Shown here: positions 7,128 to 15,875 of the stretch, piece after piece | How the letters are laid out: each line of letters opens with the position of its first letter | Position numbering within the stretch: position 1 is the first letter of the stretch | Assembly (NCBI GenBank): GCA_902786665.1 | Contig: CADADN010000031.1 | Coordinates: 1-41,739 of the forward strand | Source: an uncultured Prevotellaceae bacterium | GTDB lineage: Bacteria; Bacteroidota; Bacteroidia; Bacteroidales; Bacteroidaceae | Direction of reading: 5' to 3' | DNA length: 41,739 bases | The notes under the pieces: model-generated | Seen by the model: the letters and a program-made list of their open reading frames with translations, nothing else | What the model was told of the DNA's origin: nothing | Database searches by the model: none | Position numbers and translations under genes: made by a program

Positions 7128-9287
7128 ATGGACAAGAAGGCCATTTACAACACCAAGAAACAGCTTATCAACAAGAACCTTGGCGGCGCACTCGACGCAA
7201 TCAGTCCACTGCTTAATCTTCATGCGTACGCCGGCTTGCATGAGCGCATCAGCACCATCCGTGACGACTACCAACGCATGTTGTCCTATATGAGGCTCGG
7301 CTACCCTGACCCAAGCCGCAACCAACTCTACCTCTCACTGCTTAGGAAACTCGACAGGATTACCAACGATGCCGCTTTGCTGCAACGCACGCAAGACATG
7401 CGCAACAGTTTCGGAAGCACACCCGGTCTCTCACACACCGCCATTGCCGAGCAACTGCAAGACTACGTGAGTGAAAAGGCTCTCGATAGCCTGGGGATGT
7501 CCTCCCGTGAAAGCAAGTCCATCCACGCCGAACACCACAAGTTCATTTCGAACCTCTTCAACAGCATATGCTACAGTGGGCAGTGGCATCGTGACGACAT
7601 GGACTTTTACAATTCGCTTTTGTTGTCACCCACCATAGACAGCATTGACAGCGCACTTATCGTGAGCGCCATCACACTCTCTTCCATCACTTATTTCGAC
7701 ATCAGGAAATACTCCACACTGGCACATGTCTATCAACATGCATCAGACGAGAGATTACGCCAACGCGCACTGGTGGGATGGGCGCTGACCACCACACGAA
7801 CCCACAATTTCTACCCGGAAGCACGGGAAATCATGGAAGCGATGACGAGTGATAGCGATACGACTCGTCAACTTCTGGAATTGCAGATGCAGATGTTCTT
7901 CTGCATGAATGCCGAACGGGACAACGACGAAATAGCGCGCGACATCATCCCTAACCTGATGAAAAACAAAGGCTTTGAAATCACCAGGCATGGCATTGTG
8001 GAAAAAGAAGACGACCCTATGCAAGACATTCTCGACCCCGACGCCTCCGACAAGTCGATGGAAGAGATGGAACGCAGCTTCGAGCGAATGGCGGAGATGC
8101 AACGGAGCGGCAGCGACGTATATTTCGGTGGTTTCAGACAAATGAAACGCTTTCCTTTCTTTTACACCTTGTGCAACTGGTTCCACCCTTTCCATATCGA
8201 CCATCCCGGCATCTCGCAAACCAAGGAGAAGATGGGTGACAGCAAATTCCTTGAGATGTTGATGAAGAACGGCCCCTTCTGCGACAGCGACAAATATTCG
8301 TTCGCCATTGCTATCAACAGCGTGGTGGACAAACTTCCGGAAAGCATGAAAAATGCAATCAACGAGGGGGCTTCTTTCGGCCCCATGGCCACGGAAGAAA
8401 TGCTATCCTCCTCAACAAACATCCGGTTGATGTACCTGCAAGACCTCTATAGGTTTTTCCGCATATGCGACAAACGTACGGATTTCTATAATCCTTTCGG
8501 TGGTGAAAACAGCCAAAACGCCTTGTTTTATGCCTATGCCATATATGATGGAGCACTTCCGAAAGATGACATTCTAAAATTAGGCAATTTCCTGTTGAAA
8601 CGGAAACAGTTGGATTCCTTGGAGCGACTGCTGGCATGCACACCCTCCCTGGCCCAATCCCCACACCATAATTTCCTACTTGCCCACTGTGAAATGAGCA
8701 AAGGAAATTATGCCAATGCATTACGTCTTTTCGAGTCGACCGTGTCGTCCCTTCCCGAAAACAAACGTGCACTCTCTGCCATGGGGCGTGCCGCCATGCT
8801 TGCTGAAGACTACAGCCAAGCAGAGAAATGCTATAAACAGCTCACCTGCCTCGCCCCAGACAACAACAACCATGCGCTCAACCTCGCCATCGCACTTATC
8901 AAGAACGGCAAAGCCCAGGAAGCCACTCCGTTGCTCTTCAAACTCAACTATGAGGCTCCGAACAACCCGAACACCCAGCGCACCTTGGCATGGGCATTGC
9001 TGGCGTGTAAGAAAACAGAACAAGCCATACAGGAATACAAGCGATTGCTCAGTTCCGGAAAAGACAAGGCTGAAGACCATCTCAACTTGGGCTACTGCCA
9101 TTGGGCGAATGGCAACTTGAAGGAAGCCATCGCGTGTTTCACTCAATTCGTCGAAATGGGAAAAGGCATCTCCATGCACACACTCACTGAAGAATTTGAA
9201 AAAGACCATGAAGTGCTGCAAATCTTTGGCATCACACCATTCGAGATGAACATGATGGCCGATTTGATCAACTCAACCAAGTCGTGA
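7128..9287 (+). CDS. Tetratricopeptide repeat protein
   Basis: 719 residues from ATG 7128, starting MDKKAIYNTKKQ. A TTG 36 bases upstream in frame would overlap the preceding gene; I prefer the ATG. No signal peptide or membrane segment is apparent, so it is probably cytoplasmic. The N-terminal about 480 residues are helical and unrecognised. The C-terminal part (about 515-690) holds at least four TPR units, for example NYANALRLFESTVSSLPENK, AEDYSQAEKCYKQLTCLAPD, KKTEQAIQEYKRLLSSGKD and NGNLKEAIACFTQFVEMGKG, which form protein-binding superhelices. Position after rho and the lipoprotein gene suggests one transcription unit. Function is unknown. Confidence 0.8.
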   Translation: MDKKAIYNTKKQLINKNLGGALDAISPLLNLHAYAGLHERISTIRDDYQRMLSYMRLGYPDPSRNQLYLSLLRKLDRITNDAALLQRTQDMRNSFGSTPGLSHTAIAEQLQDYVSEKALDSLGMSSRESKSIHAEHHKFISNLFNSICYSGQWHRDDMDFYNSLLLSPTIDSIDSALIVSAITLSSITYFDIRKYSTLAHVYQHASDERLRQRALVGWALTTTRTHNFYPEAREIMEAMTSDSDTTRQLLELQMQMFFCMNAERDNDEIARDIIPNLMKNKGFEITRHGIVEKEDDPMQDILDPDASDKSMEEMERSFERMAEMQRSGSDVYFGGFRQMKRFPFFYTLCNWFHPFHIDHPGISQTKEKMGDSKFLEMLMKNGPFCDSDKYSFAIAINSVVDKLPESMKNAINEGASFGPMATEEMLSSSTNIRLMYLQDLYRFFRICDKRTDFYNPFGGENSQNALFYAYAIYDGALPKDDILKLGNFLLKRKQLDSLERLLACTPSLAQSPHHNFLLAHCEMSKGNYANALRLFESTVSSLPENKRALSAMGRAAMLAEDYSQAEKCYKQLTCLAPDNNNHALNLAIALIKNGKAQEATPLLFKLNYEAPNNPNTQRTLAWALLACKKTEQAIQEYKRLLSSGKDKAEDHLNLGYCHWANGNLKEAIACFTQFVEMGKGISMHTLTEEFEKDHEVLQIFGITPFEMNMMADLINSTKS

Positions 9288-9315
9288 AAATCTTTCATAA
9301 AATTCCTCCTCAATA

Positions 9316-9346
9316 TTGTTTTATTTCAAAAATAATATTATTTTTG
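9316..9346 (+). promoter_or_regulatory. Promoter for sugar transferase
   Basis: TATTTTTG at 9339-9346 fits TAnnTTTG, with TTG at 9316-9318 and a 20-bp spacer, a close match to the Bacteroidetes housekeeping promoter. It lies 55 bp before the start codon. Confidence 0.75.
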
Positions 9347-9401
9347 CACTGGTATGACGGGTAAACTTTGCTTGTCGCCATAACCAACCAAGCACCAAGC
9401 C

Positions 9402-10010
9402 ATGTATAAAAAATTCATCAAGCGATTCCTCGACATCTGCATATCAGCCGTTTCGTTGATTCTCATATCTCCCATCCTGCTGGTTGTCACCATTTGGCTG
9501 CATTTCGCTAACAAAGGTGCCGGAGCCTTTTTTTACCAGAAACGTGTTGGCAAAAATGGCAAGATATTCAAAATCATAAAATACAAGACCATGACTGACG
9601 AAAGAGACGCCGAAGGGAAATTGCTGCCCGATGCTGAAAGGCTCACAAAGGTAGGGAAGTTTGTCCGTTCCACGTCCCTCGACGAACTGCCACAATTCTT
9701 CAACGTGCTCAAAGGCGACATGTCACTCATTGGTCCACGACCACTTTTGGTGGAATACCTCCCACTCTACTCCCCGGAACAAAGCAGAAGGCATCTCGTC
9801 CGTCCCGGCATATCAGGATGGGCTCAATGCCATGGGCGCAACGCCATGACATGGGCGAAGAAATTCGAGTATGATGTCTGGTATGTAGACCACCTCACAT
9901 TCTTGACAGACTTGAAAATCGTTGTAAAGACCATCAAGTCCGTGCTCTTCCGTGAAGGCATCAGCGGTGAAGGCTCGGCAACGATGGAAGCTTTCAACGG
10001 ACACAATTAA
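9402..10010 (+). CDS. Sugar-1-phosphate transferase, monotopic PglC/WcaJ type
   Basis: 202 residues, the minimal length of monotopic phosphoglycosyl transferases such as PglC. Residues about 8-36 form the N-terminal re-entrant membrane helix. Conserved elements follow in order: FFYQKRVGKNGKIFKIIKYKTM at 43-64, the catalytic Asp-Glu dyad in TSLDELPQFF (D94, E95), GDMSLIGPRPLL at 105-116, and RPGISGWAQCHGRN at 134-147. It moves a sugar phosphate from a UDP-sugar to undecaprenyl phosphate at the cytoplasmic face, starting a glycan for capsule, O-antigen or protein glycosylation. It has its own promoter and no glycosyltransferases beside it. The sugar is not determinable here. Confidence 0.92.
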   Translation: MYKKFIKRFLDICISAVSLILISPILLVVTIWLHFANKGAGAFFYQKRVGKNGKIFKIIKYKTMTDERDAEGKLLPDAERLTKVGKFVRSTSLDELPQFFNVLKGDMSLIGPRPLLVEYLPLYSPEQSRRHLVRPGISGWAQCHGRNAMTWAKKFEYDVWYVDHLTFLTDLKIVVKTIKSVLFREGISGEGSATMEAFNGHN

Positions 10011-10039
10011 TCCCATCATCCATAAAAAACGCCCTGGTC

Positions 10040-12613
10040 ATGCAAAAAGCCATCTTCCCTTTATTCTTTGCAATAATGACGTCGACAGCCGTCACGGCCC
10101 AGACATATCCCTATCAAAACCCCAACTTGTCTGCTGAAGAACGAGCCAATGACCTCTGCTCCCGGCTCACTCTTGAAGAGAAAGCCAGTTTGATGAAAAA
10201 TGCATCACCAGCCATCGAACGTCTTGGAATACCTCAATTCGACTGGTGGAGTGAAGCGTTGCACGGAATAGCTCGAAACGGTTTCGCCACCGTTTTCCCC
10301 GCCACCATCGGCATGGCAGCTTCATTTGACGACGACTTGTTGTTCAGAGTGTTCGACGCTGCCAGCGACGAAGCACGCGCCAAAGCAAACACGGCACGTC
10401 ATTCCGGTGTCATCAAACGTTACCAAAGTTTGTCTTTCTGGACACCCAACATCAACATTTTCCGAGACCCCAGGTGGGGAAGAGGTCAAGAGACTTACGG
10501 AGAGGACCCCTACTTGACAGAGATGATGGGGCTTGCCGTCGTAAGAGGGCTGCAAGGCAACGACAGCCATCGTTACAGGAAATTGCTGGCATGTGCCAAG
10601 CATTTCGCGGTGCATAGCGGACCGGAATGGAACCGCCATGAGTTCAATGTCGAGTCTCTGCCTGAGCGCGACTTATGGGAAACCTACCTTCCCGCCTTCA
10701 AAGCCCTTGTGCAACAAGGCAATGTGGCAGAAGTGATGTGTGCCTACCAACGCATCGACGGAGACCCCTGCTGCGGCAATACCCGCTACCTCCAGCACAT
10801 CCTCCGCGATGATTGGGGCTACAATGGGATTGTCACCAGCGATTGCGGCGCCGTCGACGACTTCTGGCGCCCTGGAAGGCATGGTGTATCATCCAATGCC
10901 CATGAGGCATCAGCAAAGGCCGTGCGCGCCGGCACAGATGTGGAATGTGGCAGCAACTACCGCACCTTGCCTGAAGCAGTGGAGAAAGGTGAAATCACAG
11001 AAGCCGAGATAGACGTCAGCCTGAAACGCTTGTTAATCGCACGATTCGAACTTGGAGACTTCGACCCCGAGGAATTGGTGGACTGGCAGCAGATGGACGA
11101 AAGTTGCGTGGCAAGTCCGAAGCATAAGCAACTGGCACTTGAAATGGCACGAGAGTCGATGACACTCCTTCAAAACAATGACAATGCCCTACCCCTTTCA
11201 CGCAACGAACGCATCATGGTGATGGGCCCCAACGCCAACGACTCTGTCATGCAATGGGCCAACTATTCCGGCTACCCCACCGGCACCACCACCATCCTTC
11301 AAGGCATCAGTAAAAAACTGGGGCGCGATGTAAAATACTATCCTGCTTGCGACCTCACCAGAAACGAAGTCCAAACGAGCCTCTTCAACGATATCGTCAC
11401 TCCTGAAGGGGCAAAAGGCATTCGCGCCACTTATTACAACAACATGGGATTCGAAGGCACACCCGCTGCAATCACCACCATGGCAGAGCCCATCAATCTC
11501 AGCAATGGAGGCAACACGGTGTTTGCCCCAGGCGTCAACCTGGAGCACTTCACCGCCCGGTTTGAAGGAGTCTTCATCCCAAAGTCTGACGGCGACTTGA
11601 CCATGACAGCCAAGTTCGACGATGGAGTGCGCCTCATCATTGACAACGACACTTTGATAAATGTGTGGCAAGGACGTTCCCGCATACAAGTTGCCGAAAG
11701 GAATTTAACAGTGAAAGCCGGCCAGCAATATCATCTTCAACTTGACTACCAACAAGACACCGACATGGCCAACCTGCAGTTTGACATCGTGAAGAAGGTC
11801 ACACCTACAAAGGAAGACTTGTTGGAGCAAGCCAAAGGCTATGAGACGGTTATTTTCGTTGGCGGCATCTCACCACGATTGGAAGGGGAAGAAATGAGAG
11901 TGGATGCTCCTGGATTCAAAGGAGGCGACCGTACAGACATCCAGTTGCCACAGGTTCAACGAGACGTGATAGCCACACTGCATGAAGCTGGGAAGAAAGT
12001 GGTGTTTGTCAACTGCTCAGGAAGCGCCATTGCACTTCTACCTGAGACCCAGACAGCCAATGCCATACTGCAGGCATGGTATCCGGGAGAAGAGGGAGGA
12101 AACGCCGTGGCCGACGTGCTTTTCGGAGAATACAATCCTGGCGGCAAATTGCCCATCACCTTCTACAAAAGCGTGGAAGACCTGCCCGACTTCCTTGATT
12201 ACCGCATGGACAACCGCACATACAGGTATTTCAAAGGAGAAGCGCTTTTCCCCTTCGGGCATGGTTTGAGTTACACCACCTTCAGCCTATCCAAACCCAG
12301 TTACAAGGAGGGCAAGGTGAAACTGACCGTCAAAAACACGGGAACGAAAAGAGGAACCGAAACCGTTCAAGTTTATATCAAACGAAAGGATGACAAGAGC
12401 GGTCTTATCAAGACCTTACGTGGATACAAGAAAGTGGAACTTTCCCCAGGTGAGTCACGCTTGGTGGAAGTGGAGCTCCCACGCGAGCGTTTCGAATCGT
12501 GGGATGACGAAAGCAACACCATGCGCGTGATTCCGGGGAAATACGAAGTGATGGTAGGCAATTCCAGTGCAGACAAGAACATGAAAACCATCATTGTGAA
12601 AATCAAACCATGA
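10040..12613 (+). CDS. Glycoside hydrolase family 3 with PA14 domain, secreted (beta-xylosidase/beta-glucosidase)
   Basis: 857 residues with a signal peptide ending near residue 20 (TAVTA then QTYPYQN). The GH3 N-terminal barrel spans about 30-345, with KHFAVHSGPEWNRH near 187-200 and the nucleophile Asp in GIVTSDCGAVDDF (D268). The GH3 C-terminal domain is split by a PA14 carbohydrate-binding insertion at about 458-587; it resumes near 600 with the acid/base region RLEGEEM (about 613-619). A fibronectin III-like domain closes the protein from about 755. This layout is common in Prevotella periplasmic beta-xylosidases and beta-glucosidases acting on oligosaccharides from plant glycans. It lies 29 bp after the sugar transferase and may share its promoter. 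No SusC/SusD genes are nearby. Exact substrate is not shown by sequence. Confidence 0.93.
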   Translation: MQKAIFPLFFAIMTSTAVTAQTYPYQNPNLSAEERANDLCSRLTLEEKASLMKNASPAIERLGIPQFDWWSEALHGIARNGFATVFPATIGMAASFDDDLLFRVFDAASDEARAKANTARHSGVIKRYQSLSFWTPNINIFRDPRWGRGQETYGEDPYLTEMMGLAVVRGLQGNDSHRYRKLLACAKHFAVHSGPEWNRHEFNVESLPERDLWETYLPAFKALVQQGNVAEVMCAYQRIDGDPCCGNTRYLQHILRDDWGYNGIVTSDCGAVDDFWRPGRHGVSSNAHEASAKAVRAGTDVECGSNYRTLPEAVEKGEITEAEIDVSLKRLLIARFELGDFDPEELVDWQQMDESCVASPKHKQLALEMARESMTLLQNNDNALPLSRNERIMVMGPNANDSVMQWANYSGYPTGTTTILQGISKKLGRDVKYYPACDLTRNEVQTSLFNDIVTPEGAKGIRATYYNNMGFEGTPAAITTMAEPINLSNGGNTVFAPGVNLEHFTARFEGVFIPKSDGDLTMTAKFDDGVRLIIDNDTLINVWQGRSRIQVAERNLTVKAGQQYHLQLDYQQDTDMANLQFDIVKKVTPTKEDLLEQAKGYETVIFVGGISPRLEGEEMRVDAPGFKGGDRTDIQLPQVQRDVIATLHEAGKKVVFVNCSGSAIALLPETQTANAILQAWYPGEEGGNAVADVLFGEYNPGGKLPITFYKSVEDLPDFLDYRMDNRTYRYFKGEALFPFGHGLSYTTFSLSKPSYKEGKVKLTVKNTGTKRGTETVQVYIKRKDDKSGLIKTLRGYKKVELSPGESRLVEVELPRERFESWDDESNTMRVIPGKYEVMVGNSSADKNMKTIIVKIKP

Positions 12614-12685
12614 CGGGAACTAGGTGAAAACCATGCAGGTAAAAAAAAATGTAGCATCACCATCACTAAAAAAGAGGCGAAAACC

Positions 12686-12716
12686 TTGCTCCTTCAAATA
12701 AAAAAGTGTAATTTTG
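12686..12716 (+). promoter_or_regulatory. Promoter for HU-CCDC81/SPOR gene; leaderless arrangement
   Basis: TAATTTTG at 12709-12716 with TTG at 12686-12688 and a 20-bp spacer. The -7 box ends only four bases before the ATG at 12721, so transcription should begin at or within a few bases of the start codon. Confidence 0.8.
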
Positions 12717-12720
12717 CAAC

Positions 12721-13776
12721 ATGGAATTAAGAAGACACATTGAAATATTACTGTTGCGCAATGATTGCGTGATAGTTCCCAATCTTGGAGGATTCATGGC
12801 ACACCATCTTCCTTCACGTTTCGATGAATCCGACCAAATGTTCATTCCCCCATTGCGAACATTGGGATTCAACGCCAAGTTAACGATGAGCGACTCCCTC
12901 CTCGCGCAGTCTTATATGGATGCCTATGACCTCAGTTACCCCGAAGCAGTCAAAAGGATAGAGCACGAGGTATGCCTTTTGAAAGAGAAGATGGAGAGAG
13001 ACGGAAGCTATGAACTTACCGATTTGGGGGTTTTGAAAGTCAACGCCAACGGAAGGTATGAGTTTGAGCCTTGCCAGTCGGGAATACTATCTCCGGCACT
13101 TTATGGTTTGGGGGCTTTTGAGATGCCTTTGCTTTCAATCAGTACACCGTTGCGTCAAGCAGCAGGCTCCCGCACTGCGGTCACGATGCCACTCCACCCT
13201 GTTCCCAACAATCATTCAACACCAAGTTTAGCAACTGTTATGTCACACATTGACACACCATCCACTCCAAACGAAGAAAAAACCATCAGCATCAAGGTGA
13301 GCGTCCTGCGCAACTTAGCCGTGACAGCCGTGGCCGCCGTTGCACTGATATTGTTTGCCCGCCCCGTAGCTCCCGGTGAAGATGCAGCCACCACATCGGA
13401 AGCCAGCATGCTTTCCCTGCCTTCACAAAGCCAAACTTCGGTGTCGAGTACATCTAATAAAACTAAAGCAAAAGCAAGCATCATACCAAATCTTTGTGAC
13501 CTGGCAAAACAAATTGAAGAGAGCAAGAACACAGTCACCACTCCCACACCGGGCAACTACACCATTGTGTTAGGGTGCCACCTCCCTTTGGAAAATGCCA
13601 AATACCTGATGTCAAAAATCCAGTCCAACGGGGTCAAAGACGTCGTTTTATTTGAGTATAATTCCGACAACATGGTTGTCTACGGGAATTACAAAGACCG
13701 TGAGAAAGCCGTGGAGCAACTACTCGAGTTCTCTTCCAACGGACTGAAAGGTTGGGTCATGGAAGTCAAGGAATAA
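12721..13776 (+). CDS. HU-CCDC81 and SPOR domain membrane protein
   Basis: 351 residues. Residues 1 to about 130 match the paired prokaryotic CCDC81-like HU domains (MELRRHIEILLLRNDCVIVP, then NLGGFMAHH; second part KEKMERDGSYELTDLGVLKV). A single membrane helix lies at about 198-214. A SPOR domain occupies about 275-351 (NYTIVLGCHLPLENAKYLM). SPOR domains bind denuded septal peptidoglycan; the HU-like part would sit in the cytoplasm. I infer an envelope or division-site protein linking nucleoid or cytoskeletal partners to peptidoglycan; this is not proven. The next gene starts immediately after its TAA, so the two are co-translated. Length and order are normal for the Bacteroidetes family. 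Confidence 0.88.
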   Translation: MELRRHIEILLLRNDCVIVPNLGGFMAHHLPSRFDESDQMFIPPLRTLGFNAKLTMSDSLLAQSYMDAYDLSYPEAVKRIEHEVCLLKEKMERDGSYELTDLGVLKVNANGRYEFEPCQSGILSPALYGLGAFEMPLLSISTPLRQAAGSRTAVTMPLHPVPNNHSTPSLATVMSHIDTPSTPNEEKTISIKVSVLRNLAVTAVAAVALILFARPVAPGEDAATTSEASMLSLPSQSQTSVSSTSNKTKAKASIIPNLCDLAKQIEESKNTVTTPTPGNYTIVLGCHLPLENAKYLMSKIQSNGVKDVVLFEYNSDNMVVYGNYKDREKAVEQLLEFSSNGLKGWVMEVKE

Positions 13777-14313
13777 ATGAAAAGAGTCAGATGCCCGAAA
13801 TGTGACCAATTCATCACATTCGATGAAACAAGATACGCCAATGGACAGTCGTTGGTGTTCGTATGTCCGAACTGCAACAAGCAGTTCGGCATTCGTATGG
13901 GGGTGTCGCCCTTGCGCAACCGCCAACGTGAAGAGACACTGGATGAGCAAGCCGACGAGCAGGGTTGCGGTTCCATCGTCGTTATCGAAAATGTTTTCCA
14001 TTTCAAGCAGGTACTGCCATTGCGGATGGGGGACAACACGATAGGCCGTTACATGAAAGGTAGCAAGACGAACACGCCTATAGAGACCGTAGACCCCAGT
14101 GTCGACATGCTGCATTGCGTCATCAATGTCTCTCGTGGCAAAGACGGCAAACTACGTTACGTGCTTCGCGACGGTCCAAGCAACACCGGCACTTTTGTCG
14201 ATAACGAATTGTTGGGCGACCGCGAGCATCGCGTCATAGAAGACGGCACACTTTTCACCATCGGAGCAACAAGCATCATCCTAAGAGCCAGTTCACAAGA
14301 CAACGACCAATAA
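13777..14313 (+). CDS. Zinc-ribbon and FHA domain protein
   Basis: 178 residues, abutting the upstream stop with no gap. The N-terminus has a zinc ribbon with CPKC (C6, C9) and CPNC (C30, C33). The C-terminal part (about 85-175) is an FHA domain: NTIGRYM strand, LHCVI in place of the usual SRxHxxI, then SNTGTFVDNELL. FHA domains bind phosphothreonine peptides. The Ser-Arg of the usual phosphate-binding loop is not clearly conserved, so phosphopeptide binding is uncertain. Tight coupling to the SPOR protein suggests the two act together. Confidence 0.85.
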   Translation: MKRVRCPKCDQFITFDETRYANGQSLVFVCPNCNKQFGIRMGVSPLRNRQREETLDEQADEQGCGSIVVIENVFHFKQVLPLRMGDNTIGRYMKGSKTNTPIETVDPSVDMLHCVINVSRGKDGKLRYVLRDGPSNTGTFVDNELLGDREHRVIEDGTLFTIGATSIILRASSQDNDQ

Positions 14314-14317
14314 AAAA

Positions 14318-15073
14318 ATGAATCATATCAACACGCGCCGCACCATCAGGAAATACAAAAGCGACGACATCCCCGACACCCTTTTGAGCCGACTGCTCAG
14401 CCAAGCATCGCGTACCCAGACCATGGGCAACCTGCAACTTTACAGTGTTGTGGTGACTCGCAATGCAGAAATGAAAAGACAGTTGGCCGTGGCACATTTC
14501 AACCAAGGAATGGTCACCGAGGCACCCGTGGTGCTTACCATCTGCGCCGACTTCCGTCGCACCACCGACTGGTGCCTGCAACGAGAAGCCAATCCCGGAT
14601 ACGGCAATTTCCTCTCTTTCATCAATGCTGCCAGCGATGCATTGCTGTTCACACAAACCTTCTGCAACCTTGCCGAGGAGGAAGGACTGGGCTGTTGTTA
14701 TCTTGGCACCACGGTCTACATGCCACAGACCATCATCGACACGTTGCGTCTTCCCCTGCTGGTGATGCCTGTTGCCACCATCACATTGGGATGGCCAGAC
14801 GAAAACCCTCCACTCACCGACCGTCTTCCGTTGGATGCTTTCGTGCATCATGAGACATATGACGGTTACACTCCGGAACGTATTGACATGCTTTATTCCG
14901 AGAAGGAGCAGTTGGAAGAGAACCAGCACTTCGTCCGCATCAACAACAAAAAGACTCTTGCACAAGTGTTCACTGATTGCCGTTACACCAAGACTGACAA
15001 TGAAGCCATGTCGGCCGGACTATTGGAAACCTTGAAACGTCAAGGGTTCCTTCCCGAAGAAGAAACAGTGTAA
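14318..15073 (+). CDS. Nitroreductase-family NAD(P)H-dependent FMN oxidoreductase
   Basis: 251 residues. The N-terminus NTRRTIRKYKSDDIPDTLLSRLL is the classic FMN-binding opening of the nitroreductase superfamily; GNLQLYSVVVTR at about 37-48 and the GLGCCYLG segment near 122-130 complete the fold, and a flavoreductase-type C-terminal extension follows (about 190-251). The length is close to NfsA/FRP-type enzymes. It should reduce quinones, nitro compounds or free flavin using NAD(P)H in the cytoplasm. It begins four bases after the FHA gene and probably belongs to the same transcript, though a functional link is not evident. Confidence 0.88.
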   Translation: MNHINTRRTIRKYKSDDIPDTLLSRLLSQASRTQTMGNLQLYSVVVTRNAEMKRQLAVAHFNQGMVTEAPVVLTICADFRRTTDWCLQREANPGYGNFLSFINAASDALLFTQTFCNLAEEEGLGCCYLGTTVYMPQTIIDTLRLPLLVMPVATITLGWPDENPPLTDRLPLDAFVHHETYDGYTPERIDMLYSEKEQLEENQHFVRINNKKTLAQVFTDCRYTKTDNEAMSAGLLETLKRQGFLPEEETV

Positions 15074-15109
15074 ACACCGACATCGTTCACTCCATTTGAA
15101 ACCATCGCC

Positions 15110-15829
15110 ATGATTCATCTGAAAGACATCCACAAAACCTATCAAGGGGCGCAACCGCTTCATGTGCTCAAAGGTATCAACCTGGATATCGAGAGAGGTG
15201 AATTTGTCTCCATCATGGGGGCATCAGGATCGGGAAAGTCCACTTTGCTCAACATTCTGGGCATTCTCGACAATTATGACAGCGGCGAATACGTGCTCAA
15301 TGGCACGCTTATCAAGAACCTCTCAGAAAGACGGGCGGCAGAATATCGCAACAGGATGATCGGGTTCATCTTCCAGTCGTTCAACCTTATTGGTTTCAAG
15401 ACGGCTGTGGAAAATGTGGAACTACCACTTTTCTACCAAGGCATGGGAAGGAGAAAGCGCCACAAGCTGGCAATGGAATACCTCGACAAATTGGGGCTTG
15501 CAGAATGGTCACACCACTACCCCAATGAATTGTCGGGAGGGCAGAAGCAACGTGTGGCTATCGCAAGGGCACTTATCACGCACCCCGACATCATACTCGC
15601 CGACGAACCCACAGGCGCTTTGGACTCAAAGACAAGCGTGGAGGTGATGCAACTGCTCAAACGGTTGAATAGCGAAGAAGGCATGACCATCGTCGTGGTG
15701 ACCCATGAAAGTGGCGTTGCCAACGAAACCAACAAGATCGTCCATATCAAGGATGGGATGATAGGCACCATAGAAGAGAATTTCGACCACAACGCTTCTC
15801 CCTTCGGCATCAATGGCAGAATGAAATAG
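15110..15829 (+). CDS. MacB/LolD-type ABC transporter ATP-binding protein
   Basis: 239 residues with all ABC motifs: Walker A GASGSGKST at 37-45, Q-loop Gln at about 89 (FIFQSFNLIGFKTAVEN), signature LSGGQ at 141-145, Walker B IILADEPTGALD at 161-172, and switch His in VVVTHESG (H199). The FQSFNL...ENVELPL pattern is specific to the MacB/LolD/FtsE subfamily. It powers the two permeases encoded directly downstream, using ATP in the cytoplasm to drive mechanotransmission across the periplasm. Confidence 0.95.
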   Translation: MIHLKDIHKTYQGAQPLHVLKGINLDIERGEFVSIMGASGSGKSTLLNILGILDNYDSGEYVLNGTLIKNLSERRAAEYRNRMIGFIFQSFNLIGFKTAVENVELPLFYQGMGRRKRHKLAMEYLDKLGLAEWSHHYPNELSGGQKQRVAIARALITHPDIILADEPTGALDSKTSVEVMQLLKRLNSEEGMTIVVVTHESGVANETNKIVHIKDGMIGTIEENFDHNASPFGINGRMK

Positions 15830-15875
15830 CATTTGCAGCCATCCAGGCTCATCATCATCAAACGAGAATCGAGAC

